A DNA stretch of 64,000 nt, taken from an uncultured Myxococcales bacterium (GTDB taxonomy: Bacteria; Myxococcota_A; Polyangia; Polyangiales; Polyangiaceae). Below are positions 26,309-35,450 of this stretch, one piece after another. The stretch lies in assembly GCA_937949945.1 (NCBI GenBank), contig CALFEQ010000180.1, positions 1 through 64,000 of the forward strand, read 5' to 3'. Below the pieces are notes generated by a model. The model was not told the DNA's origin. It worked only from the letters and a program-made list of their open reading frames with translations, and did no database searches. Within the stretch, counting starts at the first letter, position 1. Every line of letters begins with the position of its first letter. The translations under genes and the position numbers were made by a program.

Positions 26309-29254
26309 ATGGCCTCTTCTCCTCATCCGTATGCGGAGTTCGTCCACCGCGTCGAGAAGCCCGCCCGCTATCTCGGCGGCGAGTACGGCGCCGTGAAGAA
26401 GGACTGGGACGCCGTGCAGGCGCGCGTGTGTCTCGCCTTCCCCGACGTCTACGACATCGGGATGAGCCACCTCGGGTTCAAGATCCTCTACAAGATCTTG
26501 AACGACGACCCGCGTACGCTCGCGGAGCGCTGCTACGCGCCGTGGGTCGACATGGACAAGGAGCTGCGCACGCGCGGCCTGCCGCTCGTGTCGCTCGAGA
26601 GCGCCCGGCCGCTCTGCGACTTCGACGTCGTCGGCTTCTCGCTCCAGTTCGAGCTCACGTACACGAACATCCTCTCCATGCTCGAGCTCGGGCGCATCCC
26701 GCTCCTCTCGTCCGAGCGCGGAGAGGACGCGCCGCTCGTCGTCGCCGGCGGTCCCGTCGCGACGCACCCCGAGCCGCTCGCGACGATCCTCGACGCGGTC
26801 GTCATCGGCGACGGCGAGGAGCGCACGACGGAGCTCGCGCTGCTCTGGGCGAAGCTCACGCGCGAAGGCGTCCCGCGCGCCGAGCGCCTGCGCGCGATCG
26901 CGAAGCTGCACGGCGTCTACGTCCCCTCGCTGTACGCCGTCGAGGTCGATCCGGAGTGCGGGCTCGAGGTCGTCGATCGCCCGCTCGAGCCCGGGCTCCC
27001 GCTGCCCATCCGGCGCAACGTGGTCGACGACCTCAATCGCTTCCCGTTCCCGTACGACAGCCCCGTCGGCGGGCCGGAGGCGATCTTCGACCGGATGTCG
27101 ATCGAGATCGCCCGCGGCTGCACCGAGGGCTGCCGCTTCTGTCAGGCGGGCATGATCTACCGGCCCGTGCGCGAGCGCGATCCCGAGCAGATCGTCGACA
27201 CGCTCGTGAAGGCGGTGAAGCAGTCGGGCTACGACTCCGTCAGCCTGACCTCGCTGTCGACGGCCGACTACTCGTGCATCGCGCCACTGATCCAGAAGGT
27301 CACCGACCGGCTCGCGCCCGAGAAGGTCTCGCTCGGCGTCTCGTCGCTGCGCGCCTACGGACTCGAGGAGTCCGTGCTCGACGACATGCGTCGCGTCCGC
27401 GCCACCGGCGTCACGTTCGCGCCCGAGGCGGGCAGCCAGCGCATGCGCGACGTCGTGAACAAGAACGTCACCGAGGAGCAGCTCATGGTGACGGCGGAGC
27501 GCATCTTCTCGCGCGGGTGGGACGGCATGAAGCTCTACTTCATGATCGGGCTGCCCACCGAGGAGGAGAGCGACGTCCGCGAGATCGTGAAGGTGGGCAA
27601 GCGCGCCCGCGAGATCGGCAAGCGCGTGCGCAAGGAGACGCAGAACGCCGGGCCGCCGCGCGTGACGGTGAGCGTCTCGACGCACGTGCCGAAGCCCCAC
27701 ACGCCGTTCCAGTGGTGCGCGATGGACACCGAAGACCGCGTCCTCGAGAAGCAGCGCTGGCTCACGGAGGAAGCCAAGACCGCGAAGGGCGTCGAGCTTC
27801 GCATGCACGACAGCCGCACGAGCTGGCTCGAGGGCGTCTTCGCGCGCGGCGATCGCAAGCTCGGACGCGTGCTGCTCCGCGCGTACAAGAACGGTGCGCG
27901 CTTCGACTCGTGGGAGGACCAGCTCAAGATCGACGTCTGGGAGGAAGCGTTCCGCGCGGAGGGCATCGACCCGCGGACGTACCTCGGCACGATCCCCGTC
28001 AGCGCACGCCTCCCGTGGAGCCACATCGACGTGGGCCTCGAGGAGGGCTTCCTCCTGCGCGAGTACCGCAAGGCGCTCAAGAGCCGCCTCAGCCCGCCGT
28101 GCGGGAAGGTGGCCGGCGCCTTCATCCACCACACGAACCTCGAGGACGCGGAGAAGGATCGCCGCAAGCTCGTCTGCTACGACTGCGGGATCGCGTGCGA
28201 CCTGTCCGCGATGCGGAACGAGCGGCTCGTCTACTTGAGGAAGCTCGGGGCGGAGAAGCCTCGGGTCAGCGCCTCTTCGGCCGCGGCCTCACCGCGTCGA
28301 CGCGAGAACGAGCACGAGCACGAGCACGAGCACGAGCGACGCCCAGCCGACGCGTCGTCGAGCGCCGCCACCTCCGACGTGTCCGCCAAGGCGCCGCCCA
28401 AGAAGAAAGGGCCCGCGCAGCCGCCGCGCATCGTGCAGGGGGCGGCGCGTCGGACGCGGTTCGTCTACGCGAAGGTCGGCGCGATGGCGTTCCTCTCGCA
28501 TCTCGATCTGATCCGCGCGCTGCCGCGATCCTTCCGGCGGATCGACATCCCGCTCTATTACACGTCGGGCTTCCACCCGAAGCCCGACATGACGTTCTCG
28601 CCGGCGCTGTCGCTCGGCGTCGCGAGCCTCGCGGAGGTCGTCGACGTGAAGCTCACGGCGGACGTCGATCCTCAGGCGCTCGCCGCCGAGCTCACCAAGG
28701 CGTCGCCCGAGGGCCTCGTCTGGAAGGGCGGCGTCTCGCTCGGCCCGACGGATCTCGGCATCTCGAAGGCGATCGACGGCGCCCGCTACGCCGTCGGAAT
28801 CCCGAAGCGCGCCCTCGACGCGATCGGCGGAGAGGCGCGCCTGCGTGCCGAGGTCGAGCGCGTGCTCGCCGCTCCCGAGATCCGTCTCGTCCGCCGCTTC
28901 GAGCGAGGCCTCGCGAAGGCGCTCGACGTCAAGCGCTTCCTCCGCTCGCTCTCGCCGCTCGATCCCCGCGCCGCGTCGTTCCTCGAGGAGGCGCGCGTCG
29001 GCGGCGACCTCGTCCCGTTGCTCGTCGACGTCGACGTGACCGGCGAGGGCGGCGTGAAGATCGCCGAGGTGATGGAGGCGCTGTTCGGGAAGAACGAGCT
29101 CGACGAGGTGTCCGTCCCGTACCATGCCGTCCGCGCCGAGCTCGGGATGTGGAAGGGCGACCGAATCGTCTCGCCGCTCGACCTCGAGGCGCTCCGCGAG
29201 CTCGCGTCGCCTCCCCCCGGTCGCGTCGCGACGACGTCCACGCTGGAGGCGTGA
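26309..29254 (+). CDS. Radical SAM protein fused to DUF2344 (TIGR03960/TIGR03936-type)
   Basis: A 981-residue fusion. Residues 1-240 form a B12-binding-like Rossmann region (FPDVYDIGMSHLGFKILY, VVAGGPVATHPEP, VVIGDGEE). The radical SAM core follows with EIARGCTEGCRFCQAG (about 268-277), canonical CX3CX2C. After a C-rich end (LVCYDCGIACDL) a low-complexity linker rich in Glu-His pairs joins the DUF2344 domain (FVYAKVGAMAFLSHLDLIRAL, FHPKPDMTFSPALSLGV). Both parts occur fused or adjacent in many bacteria; a role in tRNA or protein modification has been proposed but not shown. Confidence 0.9.
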   Translation: MASSPHPYAEFVHRVEKPARYLGGEYGAVKKDWDAVQARVCLAFPDVYDIGMSHLGFKILYKILNDDPRTLAERCYAPWVDMDKELRTRGLPLVSLESARPLCDFDVVGFSLQFELTYTNILSMLELGRIPLLSSERGEDAPLVVAGGPVATHPEPLATILDAVVIGDGEERTTELALLWAKLTREGVPRAERLRAIAKLHGVYVPSLYAVEVDPECGLEVVDRPLEPGLPLPIRRNVVDDLNRFPFPYDSPVGGPEAIFDRMSIEIARGCTEGCRFCQAGMIYRPVRERDPEQIVDTLVKAVKQSGYDSVSLTSLSTADYSCIAPLIQKVTDRLAPEKVSLGVSSLRAYGLEESVLDDMRRVRATGVTFAPEAGSQRMRDVVNKNVTEEQLMVTAERIFSRGWDGMKLYFMIGLPTEEESDVREIVKVGKRAREIGKRVRKETQNAGPPRVTVSVSTHVPKPHTPFQWCAMDTEDRVLEKQRWLTEEAKTAKGVELRMHDSRTSWLEGVFARGDRKLGRVLLRAYKNGARFDSWEDQLKIDVWEEAFRAEGIDPRTYLGTIPVSARLPWSHIDVGLEEGFLLREYRKALKSRLSPPCGKVAGAFIHHTNLEDAEKDRRKLVCYDCGIACDLSAMRNERLVYLRKLGAEKPRVSASSAAASPRRRENEHEHEHEHERRPADASSSAATSDVSAKAPPKKKGPAQPPRIVQGAARRTRFVYAKVGAMAFLSHLDLIRALPRSFRRIDIPLYYTSGFHPKPDMTFSPALSLGVASLAEVVDVKLTADVDPQALAAELTKASPEGLVWKGGVSLGPTDLGISKAIDGARYAVGIPKRALDAIGGEARLRAEVERVLAAPEIRLVRRFERGLAKALDVKRFLRSLSPLDPRAASFLEEARVGGDLVPLLVDVDVTGEGGVKIAEVMEALFGKNELDEVSVPYHAVRAELGMWKGDRIVSPLDLEALRELASPPPGRVATTSTLEA

Positions 29255-29329
29255 CGGCCGCCTCGTTCGCTCTCGATAACGACGATCTTTTCGCTGGGGT
29301 TCCACGCACGAGGGATCTAGAGGGGCCCC

Positions 29330-30085
29330 GTGCACCTCGAGCTCTGGCAAATCGGTCTGCTCGCGTGCGCCGCCTTCACGGCGGGGCTCGTCGACGCCAT
29401 CGCGGGCGGCGGCGGGCTGGTCTCGGTACCCGTGCTGCTCACGACCGGGCTTCCGCCGCAGGTGGCGCTCGCGACGAACAAGGGACAGGCGGTCTTCGGC
29501 GCGGTCTCGTCGTTCGTCTCGTTCTGGTCGAAGCGCGAGATCGATCGGGATCGCGTGGCGGTCGCATTCGGCGCCGGCTTCGTCGGCTCGCTCGTCGGCG
29601 CGCGGGTGCTACTGCTCGTCCGGCCCGAGCCGCTCAAGCCGGTCGTCCTCGTGCTGCTCCTCGCGGCCGCCGCTCTCGTCGCGTACCCGCAGAAGCCGAC
29701 CAGCGGGCGCGCGAAGCCGTGGGCGAAGCTCGCGCTCGCGCCCATCGCGTTTGCGCTCGGGTTCTACGACGGGTTCTTCGGACCGGGCACGGGATCGATC
29801 CTGATCGTCGCGTTCGTGCTCGTGTTCGGCGACACGCTCACCCGCGCGTCCGGCAACGCGAAGGTCGTGAACCTCGGCTCGAACCTCGCCGCGCTCCTCC
29901 TCTTCTCGCTCAAGGGCGCCATCCTCTGGCACGTCGCGGCGCCGATGGCTGCGGCGAACGCGCTCGGTGCCTTCACGGGGGCGCGCCTCGCCATCAAGCG
30001 CGGCGATCGCCTCGTCCGCGTCGTCGTCCTGTGCGTCGTCATCGTGCTCGTCCTGAAGATGGCGCACGACCTCGTCTGGCCGTAG
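29330..30085 (+). CDS. TSUP (TauE/SafE) family permease
   Basis: A 251-residue membrane protein with about eight hydrophobic segments and the two TSUP repeats: AGLVDAIAGGGGLVSVPVLL at the N-terminus and GFYDGFFGPGTGSILIVAFVLV in the middle. Family members move sulfite, organosulfonates or related anions across the inner membrane; the substrate cannot be set here. Start GTG 29330 gives a compact N-terminus before the first segment. A PhnD-like gene follows 23 bases later and could be co-transcribed. Confidence 0.9.
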   Translation: MHLELWQIGLLACAAFTAGLVDAIAGGGGLVSVPVLLTTGLPPQVALATNKGQAVFGAVSSFVSFWSKREIDRDRVAVAFGAGFVGSLVGARVLLLVRPEPLKPVVLVLLLAAAALVAYPQKPTSGRAKPWAKLALAPIAFALGFYDGFFGPGTGSILIVAFVLVFGDTLTRASGNAKVVNLGSNLAALLLFSLKGAILWHVAAPMAAANALGAFTGARLAIKRGDRLVRVVVLCVVIVLVLKMAHDLVWP

Positions 30086-30108
30086 TACGATCCCGCAGAC
30101 TCTGACCC

Positions 30109-30927
30109 ATGAGCGGATCGAGCCCTTCACGCATCGTCCTCGGCCTCGTCGTTCCTTCCGCCGGCAGTGGGGTGGGCGAACGCGTGGACCAGCTCGTGAG
30201 ATGGATGGCGGACCGGATCGGCGTCCCCATCGACCGTCGCGATGCGGCTTCGTACGAGGCGCTCGCCGAAGACGTGCGGGCGGGACGCACCGACGTCGCG
30301 TGGCTCCCTCCGATCGTGTTCGTCCGCCTCGGCGAGGTCGTCACGCCGCTCGGGAGCATCGTGCGCGACGGCAACGCGACGTACGAGGCCGCCCTCGTCG
30401 TAGAGGCGAGCTCGAAGATCCGCACGATCGACGGTCTGCGCGGCATGCGCGCCGGATGGGTGGATCGCTGGAGCGCGGCGGGGTTCGTGATGCCGCGCGT
30501 GAGCCTCGCGCTCTCGGGGGTCGATCCGAGGACGCTGTTCCGCACCGAGACGTTCCACGGCTCTCACCGCAGCGCGATCAAAGCGCTGATGGCGGGCGCA
30601 TGCGACGTCGTCGGCACGTACGCTCGAGCCGACGCCAACGGCGAGGTCACCACGGGCGCATGGACGGAGATCGAGGGCGCCGACGTCCGCGTCCTCGCCA
30701 CCTTCGGTGCGATCCCGCCGGACGTGCTCGCCGTGCGCACGGCCGTCGCCGACCGCGTGGGCCCCAAAGCGCTGACGGCGCTCAGGGACGCTTGCGCACA
30801 TCAGCAGGAGCACGTCCGCGCGATCTTCGGCGGTCAGGAGCTGCGCGAAGGGCTCGCGCCGGGATACGACTCGCTCAAGAAGGCCCTCGAGATGGCCTCC
30901 GCGCGCGGCATCTTCGGCGACGGCTGA
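30109..30927 (+). CDS. PhnD/PBP2-like substrate-binding domain protein lacking a signal peptide
   Basis: 272 residues with the phosphonate-binding-protein-like layout: a first lobe with VRAGRTDVAWLPPIVFVRL, a second with LRGMRAGWVDRWSAAGFVMPR, then SHRSAIKALMAGACDVVGTYA and IPPDVLAVRT. No signal peptide or lipobox is visible, so it is likely cytosolic and not a conventional ABC-transporter receptor; a sensory or enzymatic role is possible. TSUP permease lies immediately upstream on the same strand. Confidence 0.75.
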   Translation: MSGSSPSRIVLGLVVPSAGSGVGERVDQLVRWMADRIGVPIDRRDAASYEALAEDVRAGRTDVAWLPPIVFVRLGEVVTPLGSIVRDGNATYEAALVVEASSKIRTIDGLRGMRAGWVDRWSAAGFVMPRVSLALSGVDPRTLFRTETFHGSHRSAIKALMAGACDVVGTYARADANGEVTTGAWTEIEGADVRVLATFGAIPPDVLAVRTAVADRVGPKALTALRDACAHQQEHVRAIFGGQELREGLAPGYDSLKKALEMASARGIFGDG

Positions 30928-30951
30928 GCGGCTCGCACGCGCGGCCGCTCA
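30925..30951. terminator. Bidirectional hairpin spanning both convergent stop codons
   Basis: TGAGCGGC (30925-30932) and GCCGCTCA (30944-30951) form an 8-bp stem with an 11-base loop. The first TGA is the stop of the PhnD-like gene and the last TCA is the stop of the S41 peptidase gene on the other strand. Confidence 0.5.
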
Positions 30952-32814
30952 ATACTTCGCGATCGGGACGCGCTTCGGGGCGCTGAGCAGGCGAAGCGCC
31001 TTGCACACGTCGGCCTCGCGACACGGCCCGACGTTGCCTCCGTGCGTGGGCCACGTCACGTCCTCGGCCCGAAAATCGAGCGTGGACGTGTCGCGGACGT
31101 CCGGTCCGCGCCATGGCGGCGCCGAATGCGCGAGCTTCGCCTCGCGCTCCTGCACGTTGCCCGAGTCGCCTTGCGGGGCGAACGGGAAGCGGATCTGCGG
31201 GACGAGGCCGACGCGCTGAACCGGCGCGCCGTCCGGTAGCGCATACACCAGCGTCGTGAGGCGCAGCACGCCCGCGTGCGCGTCGTCGTCCACGTACTCC
31301 TGCGCGCAGCCTTTCCCGAACGTCGTCGATCCGACGCTCGGGCCGCGCTTGTAGGCAGCCAGCGCGCCCGCGATCATCTCCGCGGCGCTCGCGGTCGTAC
31401 CGTCCACGAACGTCGCGACGGGGCCGTTCCACCGGTCGCGATCGCGAGGGACGGGCGCGCGATCGACCTCGACGGTGCCGTCGCGTCGCTTCATCGCGAA
31501 GAGCGGGGCGCCGGGCAGGAAGATCGAGAGCGCACCGAGCGCGCCGTCGGTCGACCCGCCGCCGTTCCCTCGCAGATCGAGGACGACGCCGACGAGACTC
31601 CGAGGCCCGCGTTCACGCTGCTCGGCGATGAGCGTCGCGAGATCGTCGCCGAGGTCGTCGTGGACGTCCTTCACCGACACGACGAGAACGTCGCCCTCCC
31701 CGTACGGTATGCGTTCGTACGGGAGCTCCGGCGGCGGGCGCACGGGCGCCCCCGCGTCCTCGACGCGCGTGATCTCGAGCGTCATGAGCTGGCCGCCGCG
31801 CAGGACGACGGCCGCGAGCGGAGTCCTCGCGTCGCTCGCGGCGAATCCGAGCTGATCGACCTGCTCGAGCGGGAGGCCGGCGGTCGTGAGGTTCGCGACC
31901 GAGAGGACCACGTCGTCGACCGCGAGCGGCGGCGTCGCCGTCTCGGTCACGCGGACGCCGACGGTCGTGAGGACGGCACGCCCCCAGAGCCGCGACGGAG
32001 GTCGCGACGCGAGGTCCACCTCGTAGATGCGCGACTCCTCGTCGAACGGCGCCCACTCGCCGTGCGGATCGACGAGCGGCACGTACGCACGGACCGCGGA
32101 CGCCAGCACGACACGCGCCCAGCCGGCTTTGTCGAGCGGCGGGAAGAATCGCCTCCGCGCCTCCTCCACGTAGAAGGTCACCTGCTCGCCGTACGCCGCC
32201 TCGAAGGCGCCGGCGCGGCGGCCGAGCTCTTCGGCGATTTCCTTGGCGCTCCCTGCGGCCGGAATGGGATCGAGCGCGGCGGATGCGCTCGTCGTGTTGC
32301 CCGGCGAGCGCCGACCACGATCGAACGCTTCACGCAGCTCGTCGACCCACGACTCGAGCACGGCGCCCGGGACCGACGCCGACGCGCACGCGCGCTGACG
32401 CCTCCCCTCGATGTCCGCGAGCAGCTCGGGCGCGACCTTCTGGAGCGCCGTCACCGACGGTGCGTCCTTCGCGAGGCTGAGCAGGCCGTGCGGATCGAGC
32501 CAGTCGGCCGCAGAAGCGGCGAAGGCGGAAGGCTTCACGGGCTCGGGGGCGTACGCGAGCCCGGCGCGGACCTGGTCGATGATCGTCCGTGCCTCCTCGC
32601 ACGAGAGAGCCGTGGGCTCGCCCGACGGGATGCGGAAGACGTAGGAGCGCTCGTCGTCGGGGCCGTCGTCGGGCAGGTCGACGCGCGGAGGCGGCGGCGC
32701 GCTCGCGACGGGCGGCGGCGGCGCCGCGGGCATCTCCGCGGGAGTCGGCCAAATCAGCCAAGCCGCGAAGCCAGCCGAGACGACCATCGCGGCGACGAGA
32801 CCGACTCTGCGCAT
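30949..32814 (-). CDS. S41-family (C-terminal-processing-like) serine peptidase
   Basis: A 621-residue protein with an N-terminal membrane anchor (VGLVAAMVVSAGFAAWLIW) followed by Pro-rich sequence, then a helical region and the S41 core. Catalytic features: LDLRGNGGG, the Ser in DGTTASAAEMIAGAL and the Lys in GSTTFGKGCAQEYV, followed by YALPDGAPVQRVGLVPQI. A weakly conserved PDZ-like stretch (residues about 275-370) lies before the core. It would process or degrade proteins in the periplasm. ATG 32814 is used; GTG three codons earlier is possible. Confidence 0.88.
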   Translation of the reverse strand: MRRVGLVAAMVVSAGFAAWLIWPTPAEMPAAPPPPVASAPPPPRVDLPDDGPDDERSYVFRIPSGEPTALSCEEARTIIDQVRAGLAYAPEPVKPSAFAASAADWLDPHGLLSLAKDAPSVTALQKVAPELLADIEGRRQRACASASVPGAVLESWVDELREAFDRGRRSPGNTTSASAALDPIPAAGSAKEIAEELGRRAGAFEAAYGEQVTFYVEEARRRFFPPLDKAGWARVVLASAVRAYVPLVDPHGEWAPFDEESRIYEVDLASRPPSRLWGRAVLTTVGVRVTETATPPLAVDDVVLSVANLTTAGLPLEQVDQLGFAASDARTPLAAVVLRGGQLMTLEITRVEDAGAPVRPPPELPYERIPYGEGDVLVVSVKDVHDDLGDDLATLIAEQRERGPRSLVGVVLDLRGNGGGSTDGALGALSIFLPGAPLFAMKRRDGTVEVDRAPVPRDRDRWNGPVATFVDGTTASAAEMIAGALAAYKRGPSVGSTTFGKGCAQEYVDDDAHAGVLRLTTLVYALPDGAPVQRVGLVPQIRFPFAPQGDSGNVQEREAKLAHSAPPWRGPDVRDTSTLDFRAEDVTWPTHGGNVGPCREADVCKALRLLSAPKRVPIAKY

Positions 32815-32826
32815 CGCGGACACAAA

Positions 32827-32832
32827 AGGGTA
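32827..32832 (-). promoter_or_regulatory. -10-like TACCCT upstream of S41 peptidase
   Basis: On the minus strand GCTACCCT ends 12 bases before ATG 32814, with no Shine-Dalgarno sequence between. Confidence 0.3.
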
Positions 32833-32909
32833 GCAGGCGCGGCTCACCCCCGCGAAGAAAGGGCACGACCGGCCACCCCGGCGCCGTGAATCGATGGAAA
32901 GACCGAGGG

Positions 32910-33734
32910 TTACGCGACGAGCTCGGCGTACTCCAAAAGCTCGCCGCGCAGCTTCGCCCGCGCGCGCTCCTCGAGCTGCCGTACGCGCTCCTTGCTCACG
33001 CCGAGCCGATCGCCCAGCTCCTGGAGCGTCCGCGGCTCGTCGTTCAACAGGCGCTCCTCCACGATCATGCGTTCGCGGGCGTCGAGGTGCCCGACCGCGT
33101 CGTGGACGACGCGCTTCGCCTCGACCGCGATCTCGCGGGACAACGCCTCCTCCTCCGGCGAGGGCGCGGAGCCCTCGAGCCGCTCGGAGGCAGGCCCGCA
33201 GTCGCCGGTGCTCGCGTCGAGGCTCGTCTCGCGCGTGGCCAGGATGGGAAGGAGCGTACGCACGCGCTCCTCCGGGAGGCCCGACAGTCGTGCGAGCGTC
33301 TCGGGATCCGTGATCTTCGTCTTCCGGTACATGCGGAGCGCACGCCGCTCGGCCTTGGTCGTCCCGAGACGGACGACCCGGAACGACCGGACGACGTACT
33401 CGCGGATCTCGGCGCGGATCCAGTAGGCCGCGTACGTCGCGAGACGGCACTCGTGCTTCGGATCGAACTTGGCGAGCGCCTTGAGGAGCCCGAGGTTGCC
33501 CTGTTGGACGATGTCCTCGAGGGGAACTCCCCAGCGCCGGTACTCGAGGGCGATCGACACGACGAACGGCAGGCAGGCCTCGATCATCTTCTCGCCTGCA
33601 CGCCGGTCTCCCGCGAGCCAACGCCGCGCGAGCTCGCGCTCGGCGTCGCGCTCGAGGAGCTTCACCGTCGAAAGCCGCCGTCGATACGCGTGCATAGCAC
33701 CATCGTCGAGCTCGCGATGGAGATCGCCGCCCAT
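32910..33734 (-). CDS. RpoH-like alternative sigma-70 family factor
   Basis: A 274-residue group-3-like sigma factor. Region 2 is conserved: FVVSIALEYRRWGVPLEDIVQQGNLGLLKAL, CRLATYAAYWIRAEIREYVV. A segment AERRALRMYRKTK right after it resembles the RpoH box. Region 4 has LDARERMIVEERLLNDEPRTLQELGDRLGVSKERVRQLEERA. It would redirect RNA polymerase to stress or developmental promoters. Start ATG 33734 has GGAGGA upstream; ATG 33695 (MHAYRRR) is the main alternative, and an open frame extends further upstream without support. Confidence 0.9.
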   Translation of the reverse strand: MGGDLHRELDDGAMHAYRRRLSTVKLLERDAERELARRWLAGDRRAGEKMIEACLPFVVSIALEYRRWGVPLEDIVQQGNLGLLKALAKFDPKHECRLATYAAYWIRAEIREYVVRSFRVVRLGTTKAERRALRMYRKTKITDPETLARLSGLPEERVRTLLPILATRETSLDASTGDCGPASERLEGSAPSPEEEALSREIAVEAKRVVHDAVGHLDARERMIVEERLLNDEPRTLQELGDRLGVSKERVRQLEERARAKLRGELLEYAELVA

Positions 33735-33969
33735 GCCGTCCTCCAGGGATTGCGCTTGGAACGAGCGCGCGGCGCGACGTGCGCGGCGCTGCCGTCCGCA
33801 CGAGCTGCAAATGCAGGAGCAATGCCACGCGTCGTCGAACGAGGCGTCGCGATATTCCACGCGGATCGGGCGACGCTTCGCGTGCACCGCGCAACGCCGA
33901 CGTGAAGCGGCCAGTCCACGCGCAACCGTTGCGCGGATTGTCGCTCGCCGGTCCGAGCTCGGAGCGCGA

Positions 33970-34809
33970 TCAGAGCTCGATGACGAGCCCTTCGCGCGCG
34001 GCCTCGGAGTTCGGGAAGAGCTCGCGTGCGCGGCGCTCCTTGTCGGCGACCGCCGCGTCGCTCTGCATCGGATCGTGGTGATAGAGGATCAGCTTGTGGA
34101 CGCCGGCGGCCTTCGCGAGCTTGACCCCTTCCTCGAAGGTGCTGTGGCCCCAACCGAGCTTCGGGCTGCCGCCCGAAGTGCCCGCGTACTCCTCGGGGGT
34201 GTACTGCGAGTCGTAGATGAGGACGTCGGCGCCCTTCGAGAGCTTGAGGAGCTTCGGGTCGACGACCGCATAGTGCTCGGTGTCCGTCGCGTACACGACG
34301 CTGCGCCCGCCGTGATCGACGCGGTAGGCCCACACACCGTTCGGATGGTTGCCGCGAGCGGCGCTCACGACCACCTTCGAGCCGTCGCCCGCGTCGATCT
34401 CGACGGGTGAGCGATCACTGACGCCGTGGAACACCATCTCGGCGCCCATCTCGCTGAGGTGCACGGGGAAGCTCGGGTGATCCATCTGCCCGGCGAGCGT
34501 CTCTTCGAGCGTGCGCGAGACGTTGTTCCCACCGTAGAGGTGAATGACGTTGCCGGGCACGAAAGCGGGATCGAAGAAGGGGAAGCCCTGGATGTGATCC
34601 CAGTGAACGTGGCTGAAGAAGAGATGCGCCGTGAAGGGCATCTCGGAGAGCAGGCGCTTGCCGAGAAGACGGAGACCGGTGCCGCCGTCGAAGACGAGGA
34701 GGGCCTTGCCGGCTCGTACTTCGACACAGCTCGTGTTGCCGCCGACGCCGACGGTGTCCGGTCCGGGGCTCGGAATGCTCCCACGGACGCCCCAGAAAGT
34801 GATGCGCAT
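33970..34809 (-). CDS. MBL-fold metallohydrolase
   Basis: A 279-residue metallo-beta-lactamase-fold hydrolase of the group with opening FWGVRGSIPSPGPDT. Metal ligands are visible in FSHVHWDHIQGFPFF (His67, His69, Asp71, His72), then ARGNHPNGVWAY, VVYATDTEHY and ILYHHDPMQSD. Relatives include phosphodiesterases and two-component-associated enzymes; the substrate is not known. A GGAGGG ribosome binding site lies just before ATG 34809. The divergent YdcF gene begins about 150 bases away. Confidence 0.9.
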   Translation of the reverse strand: MRITFWGVRGSIPSPGPDTVGVGGNTSCVEVRAGKALLVFDGGTGLRLLGKRLLSEMPFTAHLFFSHVHWDHIQGFPFFDPAFVPGNVIHLYGGNNVSRTLEETLAGQMDHPSFPVHLSEMGAEMVFHGVSDRSPVEIDAGDGSKVVVSAARGNHPNGVWAYRVDHGGRSVVYATDTEHYAVVDPKLLKLSKGADVLIYDSQYTPEEYAGTSGGSPKLGWGHSTFEEGVKLAKAAGVHKLILYHHDPMQSDAAVADKERRARELFPNSEAAREGLVIEL

Positions 34810-34958
34810 CGCCCTCCGCTCGCGATCAAGGGAATACGAGTACCGCCCGGGGGTCAAGGCCCGCGATGTGGACGCTCGCCGCTGGGGACGTCGTCGGCTA
34901 TGAAGTCCGCGTGCCCTTTGCGAGTGGTTCCTCGCAGATCGGCGGCGCTTCCATCGGA

Positions 34959-35450
34959 ATGACTCGCCCTCTTTCTTCTTACGAGCGCGTCGCCGTCTGC
35001 GTCCTCGGCTGTCGCTCGAACAGCGCCGCGCTCCTCCGGCGCGCGCGCGCCGGTCGCGAGGCGTTCGTCGAGCGAGGGGCCGCGCTCGTCGTCGCCTGCG
35101 GAGGCATCTCCTGGGACGGCCGCGTCGAAGCCGACGAGATCGCTCGCATCTTGCGGGAGGGCGGTGTCCCGGAGCAGGCCATCGTGCGCGAGCGCTCGTC
35201 GCGCGATACCTTCGAGAACGCGCGGCATGCGGCGGCGCTCCTCGAACAGGCCGGCATCCGGAAGGTCGTGGTCGTCACGTGCGCGTGGCACCTGCCCCGT
35301 GCGCGGAGGCTCTTCGAGCGCGCCGGCCTCGACGTCGTCGGCGGCGTCGGCGTCCCGCCGCCCGAGCCGACGATCTTCGCGCGCACCTATTGGGCCGCGC
35401 GCGAGCGCGTGGCGTACGTGAAGGACCTCGTTCGGATCGCACGCGGATGA
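34959..35450 (+). CDS. YdcF/DUF218-family protein
   Basis: 163 residues of the DUF218 family: YERVAVCVLGCRSN at the start, LVVACGGISWDGRVEADE, the conserved ERSSRDTFENARHAA, and VVVVTCAWHLPRARRLF. Family members are SAM-binding or membrane-associated envelope proteins; no reaction is assigned. ATG 34959 is preferred to ATG 34866 because the extra upstream residues lack conservation. Its TGA overlaps the ATG of the downstream HEAT-cyclophilin gene (ATGA at 35447-35450). Confidence 0.8.
   Translation: MTRPLSSYERVAVCVLGCRSNSAALLRRARAGREAFVERGAALVVACGGISWDGRVEADEIARILREGGVPEQAIVRERSSRDTFENARHAAALLEQAGIRKVVVVTCAWHLPRARRLFERAGLDVVGGVGVPPPEPTIFARTYWAARERVAYVKDLVRIARG

Noticed and set aside
31029..31037. 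CCGACGTTG inside the S41 peptidase as another REP copy
   Set aside because: It is in coding sequence, lacks the flanking sequence of the arrays and is explained by codon use.
32815..33894. Upstream extension of the S41 peptidase frame across the sigma factor gene
   Set aside because: Composition is shadow-like and the N-terminal membrane anchor begins at ATG 32814.
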